Positions 54,687 through 61,921 of a stretch of 64,000 nucleotides of DNA are shown here, piece by piece. Origin of the DNA: an uncultured Selenomonadaceae bacterium. GTDB lineage: Bacteria > Bacillota > Negativicutes > Selenomonadales > Selenomonadaceae. The translations under genes and the position numbers were made by a program. The stretch is from NCBI GenBank assembly GCA_905235685.1, contig CAJOMO010000017.1, forward strand, positions 1 through 64,000, given 5' to 3'. Position 1 is the stretch's first letter. Each line of letters begins with the position of its first letter. Below the pieces are notes generated by a model, which did not search any database, had not been told where the DNA came from, and saw nothing but the letters and a program-made list of their open reading frames with translations.

Positions 54687-55424
54687 TCAACCAACCCTCC
54701 CTACGCGCCAAACCAATTCGCCCAGCGCGTCTTTTTGCATATCAATTAATTTATTAATGCCAACTTCAGCCAAATCAAGCAGTTCATTCAGATCTTTTCG
54801 CGTGAAAGAATTTTTTTCGCCGGTAATTTGAACTTCAACCAATTCGCCCGCGCCCGTCATAACTACGTTGCAATCGGCAAGCGCGCTCGAATCTTCTTCG
54901 TAACACAAATCTAAAATTTTCTCGCCGGTTTCGGAAATGCCCGCGGATATCGCCGCGACAAAATCTTTGACGGGAAAAACTTTGCCGCTCTCGTAAATTT
55001 TTTCGCACGCCTCAACCAACGCCACAAACGCCGCCGTTATCGCCGCAGTCCGAGTGCCGCCGTCCGCTTGAATAACATCGCAGTCAAGCGTAATTGTCCT
55101 TTCGCCAATTTTTGTCAAATCGGTTACATTTCTTAGCGCCCGCCCGATTAGCCGCTGAATTTCCGCTGTCCTGCCGCTAGGTTTTTTGAGTTCCCGCGGC
55201 GCGCGCAGGATTGGCGCTGAAGGCAGCATTGAATATTCCGCATTGAGCCAGCCCGTGCCTGTGCCTTTTAAAAACGGCGGAACTTTATCTTCGACGGTCG
55301 CCGCGCATATGACTTTCGTATTGCCGATTTCTATGTATGCCGAGCCGTGCGGGTAAATTTGGAAACGCCGCTGCAAAAAAACTTCGCGCAGTTGATTCGG
55401 CTTGCGTTTATCCGATCTTGACAA
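54687..55424 (-). CDS. rph: Ribonuclease PH
   Basis: A phosphorolytic 3'-5' exoribonuclease that trims tRNA precursors; a tRNA operon lies next to it. The 245-residue protein has GNTKVICAATVEDKVPPFL, GWLNAEYSMLPSA, EIQRLIGRALRNV and LDCDVIQADGGTRTA. I choose TTG at 55424 after AGGGGGAATTTTTTT; the open frame runs 21 codons further without homology. Confidence 0.95.
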   Translation of the reverse strand: MSRSDKRKPNQLREVFLQRRFQIYPHGSAYIEIGNTKVICAATVEDKVPPFLKGTGTGWLNAEYSMLPSAPILRAPRELKKPSGRTAEIQRLIGRALRNVTDLTKIGERTITLDCDVIQADGGTRTAAITAAFVALVEACEKIYESGKVFPVKDFVAAISAGISETGEKILDLCYEEDSSALADCNVVMTGAGELVEVQITGEKNSFTRKDLNELLDLAEVGINKLIDMQKDALGELVWRVGRVG

Positions 55425-55505
55425 AAAAAATTCCCCCTGCCTTGCGAATTTGAGATACATTGTACACAAAAAATTTCTCAGCCGCAATGTTTGATTAAAA
55501 TTTTC

Positions 55506-55534
55506 TTGACAAAATGAAATTCAGCGAATATAAT
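55506..55534 (+). promoter_or_regulatory. Consensus promoter of the tRNA operon
   Basis: Perfect TTGACA, 17 bp, perfect TATAAT, 31 bp before the first tRNA. The strongest promoter seen in the window. Confidence 0.9.
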
Positions 55535-55565
55535 ACGCCCTGTCAGTTGAAGTACTGATTGAGAC

Positions 55566-55640
55566 GCGGAAGTAGCTCAGTGGTAGAGCACAACCTTGCC
55601 AAGGTTGGGGTCGCGAGTTCGAGCCTCGTTTTCCGCTCCA
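55566..55640 (+). tRNA. tRNA-Gly (GCC), copy 1
   Basis: 75 nt with encoded CCA. Acceptor GCGGAAG / TTTCCGC, D-arm AGCTCAGTGGTAGAGC, anticodon loop TTGCCAA, T-arm with GTTCGAG. Confidence 0.95.
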
Positions 55641-55650
55641 AATAGTTCTT

Positions 55651-55725
55651 GCGGAAGTAGCTCAGTGGTAGAGCATCACCTTGCCAAGGTGGGGGTCGCG
55701 AGTTCGAGCCTCGTTTTCCGCTCCA
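55651..55725 (+). tRNA. tRNA-Gly (GCC), copy 2
   Basis: Nearly identical to copy 1; differs only in the anticodon stem, where ACC / GGT replaces AACC / GGTT with pairing kept. CCA encoded. Confidence 0.95.
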
Positions 55726-55764
55726 TTTTTTTGATAAATAAGTTGGCAACCGAACGGTTCAACC

Positions 55765-55841
55765 GGACCTATAGCTCAGTTGGTTAGAGCAACCGGCTCA
55801 TAACCGGTCGGTCCTAGGTTCAAGTCCTAGTGGGTCCACCA
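55765..55841 (+). tRNA. tRNA with CAT anticodon (Met elongator or Ile2)
   Basis: 77 nt, anticodon loop CTCATAA, encoded CCA. The acceptor GGACCTA / TGGGTCC resembles Firmicute tRNA-Ile2, in which TilS converts C34 to lysidine. Elongator Met cannot be excluded by eye. Confidence 0.9.
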
Positions 55842-55861
55842 ACTTTAAATAAAAAATATTT

Positions 55862-55936
55862 GGCCTTGTAGCTCAGCTGGATTAGAGTATTTGACTACGA
55901 ATCAAAGGGTCGGGGGTTCAAGTCCCTCCAAGGTCA
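55862..55936 (+). tRNA. tRNA-Arg (ACG)
   Basis: Anticodon loop CTACGAA, T-arm GGGGGTTCAAGTCCC, acceptor GGCCTTG / CAAGGTC with one G-T pair. CCA is not encoded, unlike the three tRNAs before it. A34 would need TadA deamination. Confidence 0.92.
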
Positions 55937-55940
55937 TTTT

Positions 55941-56018
55941 AGTGGATAGAAATTAGTAGTTAGGTTATAGGGAATGGTGCCCTAAATCCTATTTTCTAAA
56001 TCCTAAATCCTAAAAAAC
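55941..56018. repeat. TAGG/CCTAAAT-rich imperfect hairpin (copy 3)
   Basis: Lies inside the tRNA operon between tRNA-Arg and tRNA-Tyr. Left arm with AGTTAGGTTATAGGG, right arm CCCTAAATCCTA followed by tandem CTAAATC heptamers, ending CCTAAAAAAC as in copy 2. Confidence 0.55.
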
Positions 56019-56099
56019 GGGTAGGTGCCCGAGTGGCTAAAGGGGGCGGACTGTAAATCCGTTGCATTTGCTACGATGGTTCGAATCCATCCCTGCCCA
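56019..56099 (+). tRNA. tRNA-Tyr (GTA)
   Basis: Class II tRNA of 81 nt with a long variable arm. Anticodon loop CTGTAAA, acceptor GGGTAGG / CCTGCCC, T-arm GGTTCGAATCC. CCA not encoded. Confidence 0.93.
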
Positions 56100-56107
56100 T
56101 TTAAAAC

Positions 56108-56136
56108 AGCGTCGCTTGATTAGGCGGCGTTTTTTA
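56108..56136 (+). terminator. Terminator of the tRNA operon
   Basis: CGTCGC ... GCGGCG stem (one G-T pair) followed by T6, just after tRNA-Tyr. Confidence 0.8.
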
Positions 56137-56162
56137 GTTTAGCAATTTCCTAAACTATGGAA

Positions 56163-56274
56163 GCCGCCACGGATGGCGGCCGAACCCGTTTGCCGCTAAT
56201 GAGCGTGAAGCGAATTATCCGGCAAACAAGCACTTTCTTTGCAACTTTCTTTCGGCGACTGAGAAAGAAAGTTG
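56163..56274 (-). repeat. Tripartite hairpin element R8
   Basis: Minus strand: P CAACTTTCTTTC / GAAAGAAAGTTG (56242-56274), linker GCAAAGAAAG, M outer GTTTGCCG / CGGCAAAC (56188-56195, 56220-56227) with loop TTCAC, H GCCGCCATCCGTGGCGGC (56163-56180). P begins 5 bp after the dhaM stop codon. Confidence 0.87.
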
Positions 56275-56279
56275 AATAA

Positions 56280-56663
56280 CTATGCTAATTTCCTTATCGT
56301 ACGTGAACGAATCGCGCTGGTTTCAATTTCGTCTAAAGTTTTGCCGAGTTTGGATTCCACCGCCGCAATTACCGCGCCTTCGACAATCGGACAATCTACA
56401 ATTTTCAAATTTGGACGTTTTAAAATTTCAACAGCCATTTCTGCCGTCAAAATCGAACTGCCAATATCGGCTATCAATGCAACGCCGTCGTCGGAATAAA
56501 CTTTTTTCACCGCGCCAATAATTTTCCGGCAACTTGTACCCATGCTGCCGTCGTCCATACCGCCCGCCGCGATTATCGGAACTTCCGGCGCCATCATTTT
56601 CGCAACTTCAACTACACCTTCAGCAAGGCGGCTGCTGTGCGACGCAACTACAATTCCAACCAT
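56280..56663 (-). CDS. dhaM: DhaM-type PTS EIIA component (dihydroxyacetone kinase phosphotransfer subunit)
   Basis: Passes phosphate from HPr to ADP bound on DhaL. The 127-residue protein starts MVGIVVASHSSRLAEGV, with the phospho-His in ASHS, then AAGGMDDGSMGTS and VALIADIGSSILTAEMA, typical of mannose-family EIIA as used in DhaM. dhaK and dhaL are absent from the window. The ATG at 56663 follows GGAG. Confidence 0.85.
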   Translation of the reverse strand: MVGIVVASHSSRLAEGVVEVAKMMAPEVPIIAAGGMDDGSMGTSCRKIIGAVKKVYSDDGVALIADIGSSILTAEMAVEILKRPNLKIVDCPIVEGAVIAAVESKLGKTLDEIETSAIRSRTIRKLA

Positions 56664-56709
56664 AAACATCTCCGCCCTTCCATTCACGCAAATTCTTAAA
56701 CTTAATCAG

Positions 56710-56737
56710 ATTTTATCAGCGCAAAAATTTTTGTCAA
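56710..56737 (-). promoter_or_regulatory. Promoter of dhaM
   Basis: TTGACA, 16 bp, TAAAAT on the minus strand. It lies back to back with the pyrophosphatase promoter. Confidence 0.6.
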
Positions 56738-56742
56738 TCGAA

Positions 56743-56771
56743 TAGACAGCGCAAATTTTTTTAGTTATAAT
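56743..56771 (+). promoter_or_regulatory. Promoter of the pyrophosphatase gene
   Basis: TAGACA, 17 bp, perfect TATAAT, 48 bp before the ATG. Confidence 0.65.
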
Positions 56772-56819
56772 TTTGTCGTTGCTAAAGTTTTTCGTATTTT
56801 TTCTGAGGAGGCTTATTTA

Positions 56820-58472
56820 ATGAAGGGCTCTACTAAACCTATTTACGTTATCGGGCATAGAAATCCGGATACCGATTCGATTTGCTCGGCGATTAGTTAT
56901 GCTCATTTAAAGCAGGCTATGGGAATTAATGCTGTGGCGGCGCGTTGCGGCAAAGTCAACAACGAAACGAAATACGCGCTCGAATATTTCAAAATGGATC
57001 AGCCGCTGCTCGTTCCGGATTTGTACCCGCGTGTCAAAGATGTTGCTCTGGAATGTAAAACCGTCGTTCGTCAGCATGATACTTTGCGCCGTCTCGGTGA
57101 AGTTTTGCGCAAAAATGATTTAAAGACGGTGCCGGTTACCGACAGCAACGGCGATTTGGTTGGTATCGTTTCAGTTGGAGATTTGGCTAAACGCTATTTT
57201 CTGGAATTGGGCTTGCAAAGTTTAGTCGATATGCGCGTGCGTTACCGTGATATTATTCAAGCAACCGAATCGAAAGTTTTGGTTGCCGGCGACGAAAATG
57301 AATTTATCGAAGGCAGCGTAAAAATCGCGGCGGGCAGTGTCGAAACAACTCTATCGACGCTCAAACCGAAAGATATTGTTTTGGTTGGCGACCGCAGCGT
57401 TACCACTTTGAAGATGATTTTAAATTCCGGTATTTCGTGTATGATAGTTACGGGCGGCTGTCGAGTTGCGGCGGAAGCTCTGGCTGAAGCAGCTAATTTG
57501 AAAATTTTTGTACTTGCCACGCCGTACGATACTTATACTGTTGGCAGACTTTTGAATCAGTGCGTGCCTATTCGCCGCATTATGCATTCTGAGCCAATTT
57601 GTTTCCGCCCGATGGATTTACTCTCCGATATCAAAGGCATTATGGATGAATACCGTTTCCGCAGTTATCCGGTTGTCGAAAATAATAAGCTTGTTGGAAT
57701 TGTAAGTTCGGACGAAATTATGATGCCCGACCGCGAAAAGGTTATTCTGGTTGACCACAACGAGCGCGGACAAGCTGTTGAGGGCATTGAAGACGCAAAA
57801 ATCGTTGAAATTATTGACCACCACAGATTGGGCGGCGTGCAAACTTCCGAGCCGATTTACATTCGCCAAGAGCCGGTTGGTTGCACTTGCACGATTATTT
57901 CAAATATGTATTGGGATTATGACATTGAAATTCCGCCGTCGATAGCGGGCTTATTGTTGTCAGCAATCCTTTCTGATACGGTTATGTTTAAATCGCCGAC
58001 TTGCACTAACAAGGATAAAAAGACGGCTGAAAAACTTGCTGAAATTGCGGGCGTCGATATGAAAGAATACGGGCTTGCAATGCTCCGCGCGGGCGCCGGA
58101 ATTGGCGGCAAAACTCCCACTGAAATTGCCAAAAACGATTTGAAAGAATTTAAAATTGGCGATTACAGAATTATCGTCAGCCAAATTTCCGTTATGGATC
58201 CGAAAGAAGTTCTTGACATTGAGGGCAAACTTATCGAAGTCATGAAGGAAAATTGCGAGCGTGAAGGTTTCGATATGCATTTGCTCATGGTTACGGATAT
58301 TCTTGAAGAGGCAACTTATTTGCTGTACGCGGGGTCGCCCAAAACTTTAATTGGCGAGGCGTTCAAGAAAGACGCTAGCGGCACTCATGTTTATCTGCCT
58401 GGCGTTATGAGCCGTAAAAAGCAAATTATCCCGCCGCTCAGTGAAGCTGTCAAACGTATTAAACCGCAGTAA
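56820..58472 (+). CDS. ppaC: Manganese-dependent inorganic pyrophosphatase with CBS and DRTGG domains
   Basis: Family II PPase hydrolysing PPi, here 550 residues, the long nucleotide-regulated form. The DHH catalytic domain is split: VIGHRNPDTDSICSAI at the N-terminus and ILVDHNERGQ with EIIDHHRLGG after the insert. The insert carries two CBS motifs (about residues 75-125 and 255-305) flanking a DRTGG domain. The C-terminal DHHA2 domain ends in SRKKQIIPPL. CBS domains bind adenine nucleotides and tune activity. Confidence 0.94.
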   Translation: MKGSTKPIYVIGHRNPDTDSICSAISYAHLKQAMGINAVAARCGKVNNETKYALEYFKMDQPLLVPDLYPRVKDVALECKTVVRQHDTLRRLGEVLRKNDLKTVPVTDSNGDLVGIVSVGDLAKRYFLELGLQSLVDMRVRYRDIIQATESKVLVAGDENEFIEGSVKIAAGSVETTLSTLKPKDIVLVGDRSVTTLKMILNSGISCMIVTGGCRVAAEALAEAANLKIFVLATPYDTYTVGRLLNQCVPIRRIMHSEPICFRPMDLLSDIKGIMDEYRFRSYPVVENNKLVGIVSSDEIMMPDREKVILVDHNERGQAVEGIEDAKIVEIIDHHRLGGVQTSEPIYIRQEPVGCTCTIISNMYWDYDIEIPPSIAGLLLSAILSDTVMFKSPTCTNKDKKTAEKLAEIAGVDMKEYGLAMLRAGAGIGGKTPTEIAKNDLKEFKIGDYRIIVSQISVMDPKEVLDIEGKLIEVMKENCEREGFDMHLLMVTDILEEATYLLYAGSPKTLIGEAFKKDASGTHVYLPGVMSRKKQIIPPLSEAVKRIKPQ

Positions 58473-58476
58473 TGTC

Positions 58477-58584
58477 GGCATTTCTTTTTTAAAAAAGAAA
58501 CGCCTAGCAAAGAAAAACGTGGCGCGGATTGTCACATCACGTGACAAGCGCGCCACAGAGCCGCCCGTCCGTGGGCGGCTTTTT
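58477..58584 (+). repeat. Tripartite hairpin element R9
   Basis: P GGCATTTCTTTTTT / AAAAAAGAAACGCC (58477-58504), linker AGCAAAGAAAAA, M outer GTGGCGCG / CGCGCCAC (58519-58526, 58549-58556) with inner GTCAC-ATCAC-GTGAC, H GCCGCCCGTCCGTGGGCGGC (58560-58579) and T5. P begins 4 bp after the pyrophosphatase stop. H with its T-run is a good terminator. Confidence 0.88.
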
Positions 58585-58611
58585 CGTGTATAGAATTTTT
58601 TATCGGTAAAA

Positions 58612-59163
58612 TTATTTTTTGAAGTAATGTTTCATCAAGCCGCGGAAACCTTTACCATGGCGCGCCTCGTCTTTAGCCATCTCGTGAACGGTATCGTGTA
58701 CTGCGTCGATTCCGAGTTCCTTAGCAAGTTTCGCCAAATCTTTTTTGCCCGCGCAAGCGCCGTGTTCAGCGGCAATGCGTTTCGCAAGGTTTTCTTCGGT
58801 GGATTCGGAAACAATTTCGCCCAAAAGTTCAGCGCATTTGGCGGCGTGTTCAGCCTCTTCAAAGGCGTAGCGGCGGAAAGTGTCCGCGATTTCCGGATAA
58901 CCTTCACGGTCAGCCGCGCGGCTCATTGCCAAATACATTCCGACTTCGGTGCATTCGCCCGCAAAATTCTGGCGCAATCCGTCAATAATGCGCTGGTCAA
59001 CGCCCCTTGCAACACCAATCACGTGTTCGTCCGCAAATTCGAGTTCGTCGCCCGCTTCCTGCTTTTTGAATTTTTCAGCCGGAGCTTTGCACATCGGGCA
59101 TTCAAACGGCGGCTCAGTTCCTTCGTGGACGTAGCCGCAAACCGTGCAGATATATTTTGCCAT
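58612..59163 (-). CDS. Reverse rubrerythrin
   Basis: A peroxide-reducing protein of anaerobes. The 183-residue protein has the rubredoxin domain first ([12 protein letters not shown] ... FECPMCKAP), then a four-helix diiron domain with [40 protein letters not shown] and a late [13 protein letters not shown]. The N-terminal position of the rubredoxin domain is the reverse of classical rubrerythrin. A consensus promoter lies at 59213-59241. Confidence 0.93.
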   Translation of the reverse strand: MAKYICTVCGYVHEGTEPPFECPMCKAPAEKFKKQEAGDELEFADEHVIGVARGVDQRIIDGLRQNFAGECTEVGMYLAMSRAADREGYPEIADTFRRYAFEEAEHAAKCAELLGEIVSESTEENLAKRIAAEHGACAGKKDLAKLAKELGIDAVHDTVHEMAKDEARHGKGFRGLMKHYFKK

Positions 59164-59212
59164 AAATTAAACCCTCCTAAAAAAAACTACAAAAATTTTT
59201 ATACCTGCGAAA

Positions 59213-59241
59213 ATATTAAGGCGGCGAATTATTTTTGTCAA
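59213..59241 (-). promoter_or_regulatory. Promoter of the rubrerythrin gene
   Basis: Perfect TTGACA, 17 bp, TAATAT on the minus strand, 50 bp before the ATG. Confidence 0.7.
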
Positions 59242-59250
59242 GGAATTTTT

Positions 59251-61661
59251 TTACAAATCGGCTAAAGTTTTCAGAAAACTATTCAGCGTATAAGCGCCTC
59301 TGTCTTTGAGCGGCTCGCTGTCGAACACCATGAAATAATTGTAGTTTTCGCCGGAAAGATTTTGCCAATCTCTGCCGAGCGATAATTTATCTTTGCTGTC
59401 GTCGCCGTCCAAATGACTGCCCTTAGCCTCAACCAAAATTATTTTACCCGATTCAGTCTTCACGATAAAATCCGGATAATGATTCAGCCAGCCATTTAAA
59501 TTGAAACCGCGCCGTTCGATATTTCTGTGCCACCAATGAACATTTTCCAGTCCGGCGATTTTGCCGATTAATTTTTGCTCAAAATCGTTCATATCGCCTC
59601 CCGCCGCGTACAGCGCTTTATCGATGGTGTCGTTTGGACTGCCGAGGCTGACAGATTTTTTCAAAGTGTAATGCGGCTTGCAGAAAATTTTACCGGTGCT
59701 GATTAATTCGCCGAAATGTTTCTTGCGGTAAATCGTTTCAAGGCGCTCAATCGTATTTTTCAACTGCGCGATATACGCGGGCAAAGTTTTAATATTGATA
59801 CCGGCGCGCTCTTCGTCAGTCATGGCGTTCACCACGCGCCAAATATAATCTTTCAAGTCCTGCGCGAAATAATATTTTTTACCGCGCCACCTTCGCAAAT
59901 CCTCAAAAATCGTATTGACGAAAATTCTAATCCGTTCAGCCGGAGATTTCACGTCAAGATATTCTTGATACTTCGTCAAATCGTCTTGCGCGAGATAAAC
60001 CGATTTGAACATATCGCCGCCGCGCACGTCGACTTCAGCGATGTTAAAGTCGAATGAAATATCAATTTCCTGCTCCGACAATTTAAAGCCGTCCAGTAAA
60101 TTTTTCGCGCTCAAAAGTTCCGCGGAATATTCGCCGCTCTCGAATAAATTATTCTCAGCCTGTTTATCGCGCAGAACTTTTTGGAAAAACTGCGGAATTT
60201 TCAGCGCCTCAATATCAGCTTGAAATTTTTCGTTGACGCTGAAAGTTTTCAATTCTTTGCCCCCACTGCTTGAAGTTTCGCCGCGATTTTTTTGTTCCTG
60301 TTCGTAATCGTCAATGATTTTTTCGGTGTCGGCGGTAAAATCTGCGGCGCGGCAGTCTTGCTTGTCAAAGCCAATTCCATTTAGCCCGTTAACGACGCTG
60401 TCAACCGTGTGCTGAAAATCTTCCGAACAGCTGAAAACGTAAGACGCGTTTAAAATCTTATCGGCGTTATTCGCCGTGTAAGGTTGCCGCAAAATTCGCC
60501 CGACAATTTGCTCAACGTCGGTTTGAGAATTTTTATTCGCCAATGACGCCAGAATATACGCGAAGGGACAATCCCAACCTTCCTTGAGCGCGTTGATTGT
60601 TATGATAAATCTAATCGCGCAGTCGCGGCTTAGCAAATCGGTATTGCGCAGTTCGTTACTTTTGGCGATTTTAATTGCGATCTCGTTTTCGGGAATGCCG
60701 CTTGCGATTAATTCTTTCTTGATTTTGTCGAAAGTGTCGCTGTCCTCTTTGGCGTCGGGCTGAGCTTAAAACAAAACAATCGGGCGAATGTACCTGCCGC
60801 TGATTTTTTCTTCAGCAATCGTCGCCAGCTCCAAATTATTTCTGAGCCCAATAACGCTGTCGATTAAATTTTTCTTGTCGTGCGGATTGTAAACAATCAC
60901 CGGCAATTTAACCATATGCTCCGCCTTCAAGGCAGCCGGTTTAATTTCAACGAGAACATTGCTGAAAATTTTGGGCGTGGCTGTCAATTCCAAAATGAAC
61001 GACGGATTTAAATTGGTGAGCATTTCGACGCTCAATTTGGAAGTGGCATTGTGGCTTTCGTCAACGATAACCAGCGGATTCATTTTACGAATAATATCAA
61101 TCAGCGTAAAATCCTCGGCGTTAAGATATTGCGAAAGATTTTCGAGCGCGCCGTTTTCCTTGTAAACGTTGCGAATATCTTTTTTGTTGCTGTCAATTCG
61201 GAGCGACGCGTAACTGAGAATGCAAATCGACAGATTATCATTGACAGTTGCCGGAGAAAAATTCTGCGCCTGCAACAGCATTTCTTTGGTATAAATGGCG
61301 ACGTTGTGATTAAAATTGTTGTCAATGCGTTGGCGGTATGGATGAGCGGTATCGGAAAGGTTAGCTAAAGTTTGCGTCAAAATTGCGTCGCTCGGCACGA
61401 GCCAAATCACGAATCGATATTTCGGCGAAAGACAGTCGACAATGTGATTCAAAGTCGCGCACGCCAGAAAAGTTTTACCGCCGCCGGTTGGCACTTTCAA
61501 ACAGACATTCGCCACGCCGAAATTTTATCGTTGTACTTGGGCGCGTCCTTGCCGTGATATATTTTCCACGCGGCAACAGGATTTTTGCCGGTGTCAATCA
61601 GCGCGTCCAAATATCTCTGCAAATCGTCGATAACAGCCCTCTGATAATTTTTTAGCTCCAT
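59251..61661 (-). pseudogene. res: Type III restriction endonuclease Res subunit, broken
   Basis: Res is the helicase/nuclease subunit of type III restriction systems. The intended protein of about 803 residues starts at ATG 61661 (MELKNYQRAVIDDLQRYL, after GGAGGTTATTCT). Near 61510-61527 the frame is lost just before the Walker A region VCLKVPTGGGKTFLA, needing a one-base change to continue. The DEAD-like VIVDESHNA motif follows in the middle piece. At 60766-60768 a TAA interrupts RPIVLF-AQPDAK, where CAA (Gln) is expected; the same frame then stays open to the true end, with IITINALKEGWDCPFAY, QIVGRILRQPY and the nuclease-like DFIVKTESGKIILVEAKG. Two independent lesions indicate inactivation unless sequencing errors are involved. 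Confidence 0.88.
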
Positions 61662-61711
61662 AGAATAACCTCCAACATTTACAATTTCCCCGAGAAAATT
61701 AAACACTTTTT

Positions 61712-61918
61712 GAAAAGTCGCGCCAATACGCCAAATCGTTTTTTGAAAAGTGCGTTTTGGACTTTTACACCGGTAAAAAATAAAGTTTATCGGAAAAGTC
61801 GCGCCAGTACGCGAAGTCCTTTTACACTGGTAAAAAATAAAGTTTATCGGAAAAGTCGCGCCAATACGCGAAGTCGATTTTTGAAAAGTGCGTTTTGGAC
61901 TTTTTCACTGGGGAAAAA
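61712..61918. repeat. Three tandem repeats between res and mod
   Basis: Units begin GAAAAGTCGCGCCARTACG at 61712, 61793 and 61850, so the spacings are 81 and 57 bp; the third unit is about 70 bp. Unit 2 lacks a 24-bp piece containing GAAAAGTGCGTTTTGG that units 1 and 3 carry. Both spacings are multiples of three, and on the minus strand two units read DFAYWRDFSDKLYFLPV, but no start signal supports translation. Confidence 0.8.
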
Positions 61919-61921
61919 CAA

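Noticed and set aside
55566-56099. tRNA cluster as an integration site for a mobile island
   Set aside because: No integrase and no duplicated tRNA 3' end were found nearby; promoter, tRNAs and terminator form an ordinary operon.
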